From: Chinchilla lanigera
Taxonomy: Eukaryota > Chordata > Mammalia > Rodentia > Chinchillidae
NCBI RefSeq assembly: GCF_000276665.1
Contig: NW_004955502.1
Location: 2,970,493 to 3,034,492, forward strand
Reading direction: 5' to 3'
Length of the DNA: 64,000 nucleotides
The position numbers and the translations under genes were made by a program. This document shows positions 1 to 10,812 of this stretch, piece by piece (positions within the stretch are counted from its first letter, which is position 1; each line of letters starts with the position of its first letter). Under the pieces are notes generated by a model. It was given only the letters and a program-made list of their open reading frames with translations. It had not been told where the DNA came from and did no database searches.

Positions 1-120
1 TGGGCGCAAGGCGCGGGGGGCTGGGGGAGCCTGCTCGGCCGGCTCCGAGGGCCTGCTCGCCCCGCCCGTCCCCTGGGCCTCCCAGCGCCTAGAAACTCCT
101 CTTTTCTCCTTTGAGCCTTT
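1..120. other. GC-rich left edge
   Basis: The first ~110 bases are GC- and CpG-rich and then change abruptly to T-rich sequence. The RAB23 exons encoding roughly residues 1-80 are not in the following 1.7 kb, so this patch should lie inside a RAB23 intron or mark an assembly join. I see no coding sequence or splice-flanked exon in it. Confidence 0.4.
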
Positions 121-1788
121 TTTGTCTTGTCTTTCCTTCCTTTTTGCTTTTTTTCCTTTCTTTGTCCTTTCTTTTTCACCTTTACTTTTTTGTTGTCTAG
201 GTCCTTGACCTTTTAAATAACATTGAGCTTTTTCTTCATTTTTCTTACTGCTCATATCTCTGACACCATTTGCTTAGATTTTTAAAAAATTACTGTATAC
301 TTCTTAAGAAAACTTCTTTTTAAGAGTGAGCTCTTGTACACCGGGAAAAACCCTGTTGCATTCTCAAAGTTAAATGACCACTGACTGGATATAAAAGTCA
401 AGGCTTATCGCCACCAAATCGAACAAATTACATTTTTATAATAAATTACGATTATATACTATTATTTATAGTTTTAGTAAATATAAAAGTTCAAGTAAAT
501 AAACATTTATTTATGAAAATACTAATGAGATCCCTTCAATTTTATTTTTCCTTAAATTCTGAGATGGCTTTGGAGTAGGCCTCTTTCTCTGCATTTTGTA
601 TAATTAACGTGCTATGTACTTTACAGCCTGTTCTTACAGAAGCAAAGGTTTTCTCAGATAAACCTTCTACTCACATAGAACACATTACGGTTTTCCTTTC
701 ATCCTGTGCTTTTGCCTTCTGCAGTATTCTCTGTGATCATAAACAAACTTCGACCTGAGAGTGTCTTAGGTAGCTTAGGCATGTCTTAAGTCTTCATAAG
801 AAGCTCGTGGTACCAGAGGGACTGGAGGGAAGTAGGAAGAGTAAGAAAAACATGCCTTGAATCCAGGAAATCCTCCTGAGCATGGAGGTGATTTTCTCTT
901 GTCATTTACACACCTGTTTTTGTCATCATGCTGCCTGAATCAATAATCGTTTGTAAAAGAGCTTCTTTCAGGACAGTGGTGGCAGATAGCAAAAGCTCTA
1001 AAAGGTTCACCATCCCTGTTTTAGAAGGTTGCTGCTTATTTTTAACCTTAGATGTGATCAGCCTAAAATGATTGATAATTAAAATATTGTCAGTAGTGTG
1101 GTATGGGAATTACACAGTTAAATGAGGTGAAAGGGAAATTAAGATTCCTCTGTCAAATAAGGAAATACGTACACGTGTGTATGTTTTTTACTCTTGGCAC
1201 TGATTCTCAAATTACGTTTCTTAGGATTACTGGTATTCTGCTACTAAACTAAAATAATATAAAATTATGAAAAGGAAATAGATTGAACACATTGTGTTTG
1301 TTTTCTCATAGAATTTTCTTAAACATGCTGAAGTCAGTGAGCAAATGATAAGTAGGAGGAACTTGCAACAGCCTACTTTTGCTTAATTTACCGTTTCTAC
1401 CACTTATGATTGAAGTAAATAGGTGTTTTGTGATGTTCTAAAACATGTGCAGTGTTAAGGGTACCTTGATACGTGAACATATTTGAAAATCATTGCACTT
1501 ATAAAAAAAGTAGTTCTTTGAGTTAAAAAGGGTTTACATGGTGAGCTAAGTAGTGTTATAAAGACAAGTTCAATACTGGTCTGCGCAAGAGTTGTCTTGA
1601 GTAGGCAGAAGTGACCCTCCTCGGCACGGGGAGACAGCTCAGCAGCACAGCGCCTGCCTGGCAAGCGCAGTCCTAAGTCAAATTCCTGGTCCCAAAAAGA
1701 AGTAGTTACCCTCCTCACCCGCATTTGTGTATTCAGAACACAGATTGTTGCTTACTGTAAACAACACTTTTATTTTGTGACCTTACAG
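121..1788. other. RAB23 intron sequence upstream of the first visible exon
   Basis: AT-rich noncoding sequence. The only recognisable element is an ID-like SINE near 1625-1700. No P-loop or switch-region exon of RAB23 is seen here on either strand. Confidence 0.6.
1625..1700 (+). repeat. ID-like SINE
   Basis: Diverged tRNA-derived unit, with box A-like GCTCAGCAGCACAG and box B-like AAATTCCTGG, ending in an A-rich tail. Confidence 0.6.
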
Positions 1789-1945
1789 GAGCCCAGGCTT
1801 GTGTACTTGTGTTTTCTACTACAGACCGGGAGTCTTTCGAAGCAGTCTCCAGCTGGAGAGAAAAAGTAGTAGCTGAAGTCGGAGAGATACCAACTGTGCT
1901 GGTACAAAACAAGATTGACCTCTTGGATGATTCTTGTATAAAGAA
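1789..1945 (+). CDS. RAB23: RAB23 coding exon (residues ~81-133)
   Basis: The acceptor is CTTACAG before 1789 and the donor is GTAAGA after 1945. The exon starts in phase 1 (a split Gly codon) and reads through AQACVLVFSTTDRESFEAV, the helix following the switch II region. It continues to the G4 motif NKID (QNKIDLLDD) that reads the guanine base, and ends two bases into an Asn codon completed by the exon at 4251. This identity rests on near-complete agreement with mammalian RAB23. Confidence 0.95.
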
Positions 1946-2320
1946 GTAAGAGGGCTACTTCTTGGGTAGGAGATATGTTAAATCTGTAAAGTTAAAACAT
2001 TTTGATTTTTGCTTAGATTTATAAAAGTTAGGAAAGCTCTTACATTTACTTGAATTCTAAAGGTTTTACTTAAAGGCCAAAATTTCCTTAGATTTCCTGT
2101 GAGCTATTCTTTATGATTGGTTTAGGTTAAAGAAAGAAAAAAAAAGCCTAGTGGGTCACTGTAGATAATAATAATGAACTGTGCATTTCAGAAACCTAGT
2201 AGAAAATTTATTGAAAATCTCTACCAGAAAGAAATAGTTTAACCTGATTTAAACATTATACAGTGTATAACTGTATTGAAATATCACCTTACCCCATTGA
2301 TGTGTACAATTTTTATAGGT

Positions 2321-2416
2321 TTTTTTGGTTTGTTTGTTTTTTGGTACTAGAACTTGAACTCAGGACCTTGTGCTTGCCAGGCAGGTGCTATGCTGCTGAG
2401 CTATATCCTCAGTTCC
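2321..2416 (-). repeat. ID-like SINE, antisense
   Basis: T-rich head followed by reverse-complement box B and box A (TTGAACTCAGGACC, GCTGAGCTATATCC). Confidence 0.7.
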
Positions 2417-2452
2417 AAATTTTATAGTTTTATGTGCTAGTTAAAAATTAGC

Positions 2453-2521
2453 ACTTGCTTAGCATGCACATGGCCCTACCTAGGTTTAATCCCTAGCACT
2501 GCAAAAAAAAAAAAAAAAAAG
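2453..2521 (+). repeat. ID-like SINE fragment with A-tail
   Basis: The 3' half of an ID-like unit (TTAATCCCTAGCACTGC) is followed by an 18-base A-run. Confidence 0.6.
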
Positions 2522-2743
2522 AAAAGTACATACATTTTAATTTAAATGAAAAGTTAAAAAATTAAATCTCACACTGATTTCTACATAGAAAAAATTAAAG
2601 GAATAAGTTTAAAATGGCCTTTTAGAATTCCAGTCTTAAGTCTTTATACCACGAAGTCAGTCTTTATTAACTTCTTGCATTATTATTTTTGATAGCTTTG
2701 AAAATCTTTGCTTGGTTTTTACCTTTTTAAAAATGCATTCTTG

Positions 2744-2903
2744 GGCCAGGCGTGGTGGCACACACCTGTAATCCCAGCAGGAGGCGAAGGCAGGAGGATC
2801 CTTGCGAGTTTGAGACCAGCCTGGGCTACAAAGTGACCTCAAGGCCAGCCCGAACTGCATAGTGAGACCCTATCTCAAAAAAAGACCCCCCCCCAAAAAA
2901 AAA
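2744..2903 (+). repeat. B1-like SINE
   Basis: The 7SL-derived start (GGCCAGGCGTGGTGGC), the CCTGTAATCCCAGC block and the internal duplicated block (CAGCCTGGGCTAC / CAGCCCGAACTGC) are all present. It ends in AGACC...CTCAAAA and a mixed C/A tail. It is flanked by copies of TGCATTCTT. Confidence 0.9.
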
Positions 2904-2911
2904 GCATTCTT

Positions 2912-2991
2912 GGGCGGGGGATATAGCTCAGCGACACAGCACCTTCTTAGCAAGCATGAGGTAGTGAGTTTGATTCCCAGTACCAAAAAAA
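2912..2991 (+). repeat. ID-like SINE
   Basis: Sense ID-like copy, from GGGCGGGGGATATAGCTCAG to CCCAGTACC plus an A-tail. It directly follows the B1 copy and has GCATTCTT on both sides. Confidence 0.85.
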
Positions 2992-3001
2992 ATGCATTCT
3001 T

Positions 3002-3147
3002 AGCTGGGCATGGTGGCACACGCCTATAATTCCAGCACCTGGATGACTGAGGCAGGAGGATCGCCGAGAGTTGAGGTCAGCCTGAGCAACAAAGTTCAAG
3101 GCTAGCCTGAACTACATAGTGAGACCTTGTCTCAAAAAAAACCAAAC
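3002..3147 (+). repeat. B1-like SINE
   Basis: Diverged full-length copy beginning AGCTGGGCATGGTGGC, with both duplicated blocks and an A-rich tail. Confidence 0.85.
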
Positions 3148-3807
3148 AGTATTTTTCTGTTATCTGTTGGTGTAGAACAAACTAACTCACAATTTAGGGG
3201 CTTAAACTAACAGACATTTCTTCAATCACAGTTTCTGTGGGAATCATGATGTAGCTTAGCTGTGTGATTTTGTGTGAGGTTGGGTCCAGATGTTGGCTGG
3301 TCTGGTCTGTTGGCTGGTCTGGAGGTGCCAGAGGTTCTGGATCAGAGGTGGCTTTCGTGCATGTGATCAGTGGGCCTCTCCCTAGGCCTGTAGACAGCCT
3401 CACAGCACAGCACAACACCACACGGCAGCTGTTCCCCCAGCAGGCGAGCCAAGGCAGAACCCATGCTGCCCCTCTGCTATGTCTCAGAAGTTGCGTGCTG
3501 TGCCTTCTTTTGTGTCTTACTGGCACACAGCCCAATCCCTGTGACAGAGTGGGAACGGTGTGAAAACCAGGAGGCAAGGGACCATTTTTGGAGCATGGCG
3601 TCTCTGATCACAGTAAAACTAAGATCAGGAGTTTTCATAAAAGTAAATCAGCAAAAAAAGTGAATTAGCCCTTTCTTATAGACTCAACATTAATGTGCTG
3701 GCCTTGGCTTTTGGCAGCAAAATTCTTTTGTGGCTGGTGAGAATAAGATGTAATTTAGTGTCAGATTTTTCAGAGTGTAATTAAATCCAAATATTCTTTA
3801 AAAAGAG

Positions 3808-3897
3808 AGGGCCAGGGATGTAGCTCAGCGGCATAAGCATTTGCCTGGCAAGCCTGAGGTCATAAGTTCGATTCCTGGTACCAAAAGAAAAAAATCT
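3808..3897 (+). repeat. ID-like SINE
   Basis: Sense copy from GGGCCAGGGATGTAGCTCAG to ATTCCTGGTACC and an A-rich tail. Confidence 0.85.
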
Positions 3898-4250
3898 TCT
3901 AAAAAGAGAAAATGAATTAAAATGATACAAAATGGCATTTAGTTATTTTATGGCTAGAGATTGGAGACTTTATAGGAAAGTGTTCGGTTTACACTTACAG
4001 TATCATGGCTGGCGTTTACCCCAAGTGTAGCGAAGATTGAGGATCCCGTTCAGGTGCTTGAGAGTGCTTGGCTTTCCCCTGGCTCTCCCTGGCTGGGCAT
4101 CCTCTAAAGCTGCCCCAGACAGAAGTGTGAGGAGCCCTGAAGGGCCTGAGGCCTCCGCAGCCGCCAGCCGCACTCAGTAAACGTGATTCAGAGCAGCATG
4201 GTCACAGCTGTCAGGAGACACCTTCATGCACTGTTTTAATTGATGTGCAG

Positions 4251-4333
4251 CGAGGAAGCTGAGGCACTGGCGAAAAGGTTAAAGTTAAGATTCTACAGAA
4301 CATCAGTGAAAGAAGACCTCAATGTGAATGAAG
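4251..4333 (+). CDS. RAB23: RAB23 coding exon (residues ~133-160)
   Basis: Acceptor TGTGCAG, donor GTAAAT. It reads NEEAEALAKRLKLRFYRTS followed by VKEDLNVNE, including the G5-like TSVK element that supports guanine binding. The first base completes the Asn codon from the previous exon, and the last base opens a Val codon. Confidence 0.95.
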
Positions 4334-5283
4334 GTAAATTGCGTCTTTAAAATGTATTTCTTTTTAGTATCATATTTCTTAATACTGTATTTCTTTTTAA
4401 TGCTTTTCTTCTTAATGCCTTTTCTGTTGTGTTTCTGTGGGGGTTTTGGTCCCTGACACTAACTGAAATTTAAAGGCATCATTTAAATTTATAGCCCTTA
4501 CCTACTAATGAACACTTGTTACTTTCTGCAGGCAACTCTGGTGGGGCTCATTATCTTTAAAGATCTAAAGTGCAAATGTGTATGCATGTATGTGTTTTCA
4601 TTCATAACTTATAAAAATCATGGAACTGTTTTAGTTCTCCATGGCAGTAGATACATTATTAGGCCATTACAGTGACCTTGACTTGCTTTCTTATATTTCC
4701 CAATTTAAGAGTGGGAGATTGGAGAAAAAAGATAGTGACTTTTCATTCCAGAATTGTTGCCTGTAAGATTGCAACCAAATTGTCACGTGGGTGTTTATTC
4801 TGGAAACTTTTCTATCCCTAAAGAAAGTAGACATCTGTTCAGGACTGAGTCAGTTTAGTGATGCTAAGTAGTGGTTATAAGCTGAGTGTGACACACTGCA
4901 ATTCCAGCACTTGGGAGGCTGAGGCAGGAGGATTACTGTGAGTTCAAGACCACGTAGGGCTACATATAAGTTCAAGACTAGTCTGAACTACATTAGTGAG
5001 ACTCTGTCTCTAAACACTAGAAATATATACATACATAGACAATTGAAATATTTGAAAGAGAAGAGCTAATGACTAGAAGTATTATTTCTTTACTAATAAA
5101 ATACTACTGTATGATTATTGCTATTATCATTGTACTTACATACTGCTCAGATAATTTTTGAAAGCTGGAATTTTTATCTAGATTGTTTCTAGTTCTAATT
5201 TAATTTTAAATTTGTTTAGTAAATATAAGTATTATAAGTAATATTTGCATAAATCATATTGACATAGTGTGTGTTTATTCTAG
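4334..5283 (+). other. RAB23: RAB23 intron
   Basis: Bounded by GTAAAT and TTCTAG. It holds one B1-like SINE (4881-5016); the rest is AT-rich without recognisable features. Confidence 0.9.
4881..5016 (+). repeat. B1-like SINE
   Basis: Diverged copy. TTCCAGCACTTGGGAGGC and the duplicated TACATA blocks are clear. Confidence 0.85.
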
Positions 5284-5376
5284 TTTTTAAATATTTGGCT
5301 GAAAAATATCTTCAAAAACTCAAACAACAAGTAGCTGAGGATCCAGAACTAAGGCATTCAAGTAGTAACAAAATTG
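5284..5376 (+). CDS. RAB23: RAB23 coding exon (residues ~161-191)
   Basis: Acceptor TTCTAG, donor GTAAGT. It encodes FKYLAEKYLQKLKQQVAED, then PELRHSSSNKIG. This is the final helix of the G domain and the start of the hypervariable C-terminal tail. Confidence 0.95.
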
Positions 5377-5645
5377 GTAAGTACCCAGGAAATTTTAGTC
5401 CATATGTACCAAGTATTTATCCTCCAGTCATTATTATTATATTTACTTTTTTATATGTAATGCAGACATTTCTAAAGAAATGTTATTTAAAAAGTGTTAG
5501 ATTATTGATTATTGAAGTATCAGATCTCTTGTTAAAAGGTAGATTGTATTAAAAGGGTTTTTTTTTTCAATTTATGAATCCATTTAATACAGTAAATACA
5601 GCAGAGATAAATTTTATAAAGGTCTGTCCTTTATAGAAAAGAATT

Positions 5646-5788
5646 GTTTTGTTTTTTGAGACAGGATCTCACTATGTAGTTCTTGCTGAACTTACTGTGT
5701 AGTCCAAGCTGGCATTGAACTCATTGTGATCCTCCTGCCTCAGCCTCCTGAATGCTGGGATTACTGGTGTGCATCACCGTGCCTGGCT
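5646..5788 (-). repeat. B1-like SINE, antisense
   Basis: Begins with a T-rich head and GAGACAGGATCTCAC, and ends CACCGTGCCTGGC. Confidence 0.9.
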
Positions 5789-6689
5789 AGAAAAGAGCTT
5801 TAAAATACCTGTTCTGATACTGTGCTTGTACATTCCCTCTGCCATCTTGCTCATTCCCTGTTACTGATTCTTTTGCATGTTAATGCCCGCGAAATTTCAG
5901 CAGCCCATGGAATGAGTGTGTTTCGCGTTTGTCATGGTTGCTGCCTGCTCTGGCTTCCCAGAAGCTACGAACTGAGCTGCTGGCTCCCCGGCCTCTGTGT
6001 GGTCTCTTGACTTTGCATCTGCCTTCCCTTCCTTGCTCACATGCGTACGCCTGTGTGCTGTGAATGCAGCTGTCCCCTCGCTTCTCACTCCTTTTTCTTG
6101 TTTTGCCATTTTTCTTGCATGCATTGCTGCTGTCAGTAACTGCACATGCCTGTGAACCAAGATGGGGCACTTGCAGTCTGAGCCTCTGTCAGGTCTGATC
6201 CTCTTGGCCCCGCCCTGGTCTCCTTGTGGCCCCTCGCTTCACTTAGCATTTGGTCCCCTTGTCCATGTCTCCTGGGTGCTGCACCCGTCACTGCCTGCTT
6301 TATCTTGTTGTTTTAGCTTAAACAAGAAAAAAGGCTGTGTTTCTACCAGCTTTTACATATACAGTGTTTTATTACCATAAAACTCACAAATACTGTTACC
6401 TACAAATCAGTTATTCTCCAGGGAACTATGTGATGTGACGTTATTAAGGTGGTTATGTGTACTGATTTCACATTTCAAAATAGGTTGTTAGTGAAAAAAT
6501 ACAGACTGGTGTACAGAGTATGCCATGGTTTAGATAGAAAAAGGGGAAAAGAGAACATTTCTCTTGTGTACACATGAAGTCCTGGAAAAATGTGTGGGAG
6601 AACTGAGAGTGGCCACCTGGGGAAGAGAACCAGCATGGGAGGGGCTGGAGAGGGAGGATTCACTGGGGCTCCTTGAACTCTCTGCGTTG

Positions 6690-6788
6690 GCCTTTTTGTC
6701 ATTGTTGAGAAGGGGTCTCGCTGTGTTGCCCAGGCTTGAACTCACGACAGTGAGTATAAAGGACTACAGGGCACGCATCACCATGCCC
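6690..6788 (-). repeat. Diverged B1-like SINE, antisense
   Basis: GGGGTCTCGCTGTGTTGCCC and a terminal CACCATGCCC identify an old antisense monomer. Confidence 0.6.
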
Positions 6789-6821
6789 ATTTTATATGAG
6801 CTATTAAAAGTCAATGGAACA

Positions 6822-6990
6822 AGCAGGGTGTGGTGGTGCATGCCTGTAAATCCAGTGCTTGGGAAGCTGAGGCAGAAGGAGTGCAGATCCAGGTCCTGCC
6901 TGGGCAACTTAGCAAGACCCGGTTTCACAGTGAAAAATAAAAAGGCATAGGGATGTAGGAAAGTGCAATCCCTGGTACCTCCAGTAAATA
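6822..6990 (+). repeat. B1-like plus ID-like composite SINE
   Basis: A B1-like unit to about 6947 is followed directly by an ID-like 3' fragment (GGGATGTAGG to CAATCCCTGGTACC). Confidence 0.6.
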
Positions 6991-7000
6991 GAGATAAATA

Positions 7001-7112
7001 GACAGCTGGTAATGGTGACATGGGCCCATAGTCCCAATGCTTAGGTGGCTGAGACAGGAAGATCATGGGTTTGAGCCTAGCCTAGGGAACACAGTTGAGA
7101 TATCTTAAATAA
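7001..7112 (+). repeat. Diverged B1-like SINE
   Basis: Old monomer with CATAGTCCCAATGCTTAGG and GAGCCTAGCCTAGGGAACA blocks. Confidence 0.6.
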
Positions 7113-7134
7113 ATGAAACAAAAATAAAAGGTTA

Positions 7135-7268
7135 AAATATTAAATACTGAAATGTTTACTGACATGTGAATGGATAAACAAAATGTCATACACAAACACA
7201 CACACCTTAAAAAGGAGGGAAATTCTGCAGTATGCTACAGCCTGGATGATTCTTAAAAATACTGTGGT
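7135..7268 (+). repeat. L1 3'-end fragment (left of LTR insertion)
   Basis: Resembles the 3' part of mammalian L1 ORF2/UTR (GTGAATGGATAAACAAAATG, then CTTAAAAAGGAGGGAAATTC). It continues after 7661, showing that the LTR inserted into it. Confidence 0.7.
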
Positions 7269-7661
7269 TGTCATGGTTTAGATCTAGATGTCCCCCCCCC
7301 CCCCAATCCTCGTGCAGTCACAGGTGGTGCTTTTTCAGAGGTGGCTGGATCTAGAATGTGATGCAGGGATCAATTCATGGTGCAGTGCTTGGCTCAAGGA
7401 CACTAGGATTAAAGGAGTGAGTGCTACCCACCCTGAGTAACCTTGATAAGATCTAAGGGGTAGAAAGAGCTGAGTTGTCCCTTGCTTGCCTTGATATCTT
7501 CTGCCCACTATGAACTGTTTCTCCTCTGCCATGCCACCCTGCCTTGGAGCCAGCTGATGATGGACTGAAACCTCTGTAAGCTGTAAGCTAAATAAACCTT
7601 CTCTCCTTTAACTTTGGGTGTAGAGTGTTTTGTCTCAGCAACAAGAAAAGTAAGTAGGACA
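7269..7661 (+). mobile_element. Solo MaLR (ERVL-MaLR) LTR
   Basis: The LTR begins TGTCATGGTTTAG and ends AGTAGGACA, with TG/CA termini and a length of 393 bp. The R/U5-like end has the MaLR pattern: GGACTGAAACCTCTG, AATAAA at 7591, CTTCTCCTTTA, then a cagcaacaagaaaag end. GTGGT (7264-7268) and GTGCT (7662-7666) flank it as a 5-bp target duplication with one mismatch. The long C-run at 7293-7306 replaces the usual C/A stretch near the LTR start. Confidence 0.85.
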
Positions 7662-7890
7662 GTGCTAAATGAAATGAGCCAGACGCCAAGAGATGGCAGG
7701 ATCCCACTTAGATGGAGTATCAGAGTTACGGGAGAGAGGGGAGTGGTCGTCCTCAGCTGGTGGGAGGGGAATGGAGAGTTACTGCTGAACAGCTGTGGAG
7801 CCTCAGTGTTACAGGTGCAGAGGCAGTGGAGGGCATGGTGGCTATGGCTGTGCATCCTCATGAATATTTAACACCACTGATTCACACTTA
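7662..7890 (+). repeat. L1 3'-end fragment (right of LTR insertion)
   Basis: Starts at TGCTAAATGAAATGAGCCAG, the direct continuation of the L1 text broken at 7268, and then decays through GATGGCAGGATCCCACTTAG. Confidence 0.65.
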
Positions 7891-7900
7891 AAAATGCTTA

Positions 7901-8098
7901 GGATACCTGGGCCCAATGCCACAGGCCCAAATCCCAGCACTGTGGGAGGCTGAGGCAGGTGGATCACAAGTTCATGCCTAGTTTTGGCAACCTAACAACT
8001 TAGTGGAGACCTATCTCAAAATGAAAAATAAAAAATGAGCTGGAGGTGTAACTCAGCACCAAGCCTTCGGTACCCTAATCCTGCCCCCCTAAAAAAGA
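7901..8098 (+). repeat. B1-like plus ID-like composite SINE
   Basis: A B1-like monomer (7901-8032) is joined through a short A-rich linker to a degraded ID-like unit (8033-8098). It lies about 130 bp before the RAB23 terminal exon. Confidence 0.65.
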
Positions 8099-8226
8099 TG
8101 GAGAGTAAATTGTGGTGTTTAATACAATAAAATGAAAACATAAATACTTGAAAATACTCTCTGCATGCTTCTGGTACTCTGAGGTGAATCAAAGTCAACC
8201 TCTCTGTTTTCTCTCAAACCATACAG

Positions 8227-8366
8227 GTGTCTTCAGTACATCTGGGGGCAGTCACCTGATTCAGAGTTCAAGTACCCTCAACGGCGGGGACGTCATCAAT
8301 CTTAGACCTAACAAGGAGAGGACCAAGAAAAACAGGAATCTGTTTAGCAGCTGTAGCATACCCTAA
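8227..8366 (+). CDS. RAB23: RAB23 terminal coding exon (residues ~192-237, stop)
   Basis: Acceptor CATACAG; stop TAA at 8364. It encodes the Ser/Gly/Asn-rich hypervariable tail, the basic RPNKERTKKNRN stretch and the C-terminal CSIP. The single Cys of CSIP is the lipid attachment site that anchors the GTPase to membranes. The residue preceding FSSCSIP is Leu, where I recall Pro in human RAB23. Confidence 0.95.
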
Positions 8367-9661
8367 ATGTTTAGGGGGGAAATAATTGAATTACATTCCA
8401 CAATTCACTAAGAAACACACCCAGGCGTCACGGTATGTTCAAGCGTTTTAGCAGACTTAGGCCTGCTGGCTCCCTGACAGTGACACGTTTAACATTGTGC
8501 TTTCCAGAACATGGAGTGAGACCTCTGGTGGAAATATTACTGCGCTGTGGACTCATTTTAATTTTTTTTTTAACATTAGATGAACCTTGTCCTGTATTTG
8601 AAGGAATGCTGTGAGAAATAGCAAAAGCAGGTTTTACTAAATTGTAAATGCTGAAAACGTGAATGAATGTCTAAATGTGTTGGTCCAGATTTTAATATTG
8701 TGCATCAAGGAAAGAGCAAGCGTTCTTTTTCTGCAGCCGGCCATCTAGCTTTTCTGGGAAGTAGTACTGAGCCTGACTACTTACAGAAAAGTCCTCCTGT
8801 GTGGTAAACTGCACCCTGCAGACTGCATCCGTGTGTGCAGGACAGCATCCCTGTGCAGTGTCTGAATGCGGGGTGGGCGGACGCATGCGGAGAGCTGTGT
8901 AGAGCACATGGGAGGCCTGTGCAGGGCTCAGGGAAATGTAGATGGTACCGTGTGTGCGATCAGTTACACACTGTGTGGGTGTAAGCTTTTATCCTCAAGT
9001 AAGGAATTCCAGCTCTGTATTTTGCAGAATGAGCTTCAACTAAAAAGTGCTTCGTGCCAAAAATATTAACCTAATTTTTACAGCGCTTTACTATCAGAAT
9101 TTATATTTTTTTCCTCTGTGGCAGATTCATAAAAGAGGGCTGTGTAGGTTTTAAGCCAGAGGTCTCTCTGGGAGACGCCCTGTCAGCCCTTTCCCGTGTG
9201 GCCGCTGTCAGCACGGAGGCTCGCACCATCCTCGGACTGCCGTGTCCCTGGAGCTGTGCGGCAGCTCTGTGGCTGCTCAGGACATTTGTGACAGTGCCTG
9301 AGCAGCCAGCACTTCGCCTGCTGACCAACAACTCATTTTAAGATTATGCTAACCATTTTTTAAAATGCATAAACGGTTATCTTTAGCCCTAATCCGAACT
9401 GTGGATTTTATAATGCCCAGCAACTCTAAAGCATCCTTTTGTTTACACATTTTTGTACGGTACTGTATTTTAAGGTTATTGCCTAAAATCTTCTATTGCC
9501 TTTGGTTTGTATAGCACTTTCTCAAGAGCTCTGGCAGTACTACATAAAGAATAATTTAAGTGATCTGATATGTAATGACATAACAGAGCATGTATTTTGT
9601 GATTTGGGGCAGTAACCTTCCAAACAGAGGTAATGAAACTCCATAAAAACTGATTACCAAC

Positions 9662-9792
9662 CTAGGCATAGTAGTGATCCCAGCACTTGGGAGGCTGAGG
9701 CAGGAGGATCAAGAGCTTAAGGCCGGGCTGGACTGTATAGCAAATTCAAGGCCAGTCTGGACCACTTAGTGAGACCCTGTCTCAGAAGCAAA
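9662..9792 (+). repeat. B1-like SINE
   Basis: GATCCCAGCACTTGGGAGGC and both duplicated blocks are present; the first few bases have decayed. Confidence 0.85.
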
Positions 9793-9828
9793 CAATCCCC
9801 TAAAACATCCTGATTATCATTCATCATC

Positions 9829-9996
9829 ATTTATTATTTTGTATTACTGGAGATTAGCCCCAGGGCCTTCACACTGAGCTGCTCCCTAGCCCTTCGTATT
9901 TGACACAGAGTCTCCTGAATTGCTCAGGCTTGGCTCAAACTTGTGATTTTTCTGCCTCAGCCTCCTAGAATGCTAGGACTACAGGTATGAGCCTGG
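9829..9996 (-). repeat. ID-like plus B1-like SINEs, antisense (composite)
   Basis: An antisense ID-like unit (about 9829-9892) is followed by an antisense B1-like unit (9896-9996). That is the reverse complement of the B1-then-ID arrangement seen elsewhere. Confidence 0.6.
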
Positions 9997-10720
9997 CTTA
10001 GTAGTTTTAATGTATAAATAACCCCTTTCAGTATATCTGGTTTTTATAAGATCGCTAAATACATAAAAATAACTTCTTGGAAACTGTGTCATGAAGTCAT
10101 TTTTCATTATTTTGTACTAAATACATGAGTATTTTACATTTCTTTTCTGGGTTTTTTGGGTTTTTTTTGGAGTCTCCCATTTGTACCATCTCCATCCTCC
10201 TGCTCAAACTGAAGCAAGAACATACTAGAATGTCCTAGGGTGTGTCCCTGGTAAGTGGTCCAGAGCAGCGGTTGCTTTTCATAGCAAGTTGTTTTCGCAA
10301 ACAACCTGGTGTTATCTTTCGCAGAGTAATAGTACAGGTGTTCCTGTTTCCGTCAGCAGTTGTCAGCGTTCGCATTGCTGGCAGTGGGAGAAGTGTTGGG
10401 GGAGAGCTCAGTTCCTAACAACCTGCTAGTGATTTAACTTTTTTTTACTTTTTTCAGGTAGTCTGTTTAATTTTTTCACAAATTATATGTTCTGGCAAAT
10501 CTTCATCTTTAGTGGCAGAAAAGTTACTCATAATATGGTGCAGTTCTATTTCACACTGATCAATGTTTGTGGGTGAAAATATGTTCCTTTTCTGTATCAA
10601 AAATGTAATCTCTGGTGATAGTTACTTGGTTACATCTTTTTTTTATAAAAATGGAAGATATCTTTGTTACATATTTGAATTTTTATTTTTCATTGCTATA
10701 TTTTACACCTAACTATAGTT

Positions 10721-10812
10721 ATTTTATTTTATTTTATTTGGTATCAGGAATCAAACTCAGGACCTAGCACTTGCCAGGCAGGCACTTATGCCACTGAGCT
10801 ACATCCCTGGCC
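10721..10812 (-). repeat. ID-like SINE, antisense
   Basis: A TTTTA-rich head is followed by GGTATCAGGAATCAAACTC and ends CATCCCTGGCC. Confidence 0.85.

Larger units (their letters stand above)
1946..4250 (+). other. RAB23: RAB23 intron
   Basis: Intron flanked by GTAAGA and TGTGCAG. It contains a dense SINE cluster (2321-3147) and an ID-like copy at 3808-3897; otherwise it is unremarkable AT-rich sequence. Confidence 0.9.
5377..8226 (+). other. RAB23: Last RAB23 intron
   Basis: Carries B1 and ID SINEs and an L1 fragment split by a MaLR LTR (described separately). The remainder, about 5800-6680, shows no recognisable gene; short open frames there have no codon or domain support. Confidence 0.85.

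Noticed and set aside
2657..2860. Short frames with phrases such as SSLCSPGWSRTR at several places
   Set aside because: These are standard translations of B1-like SINEs, not genes.
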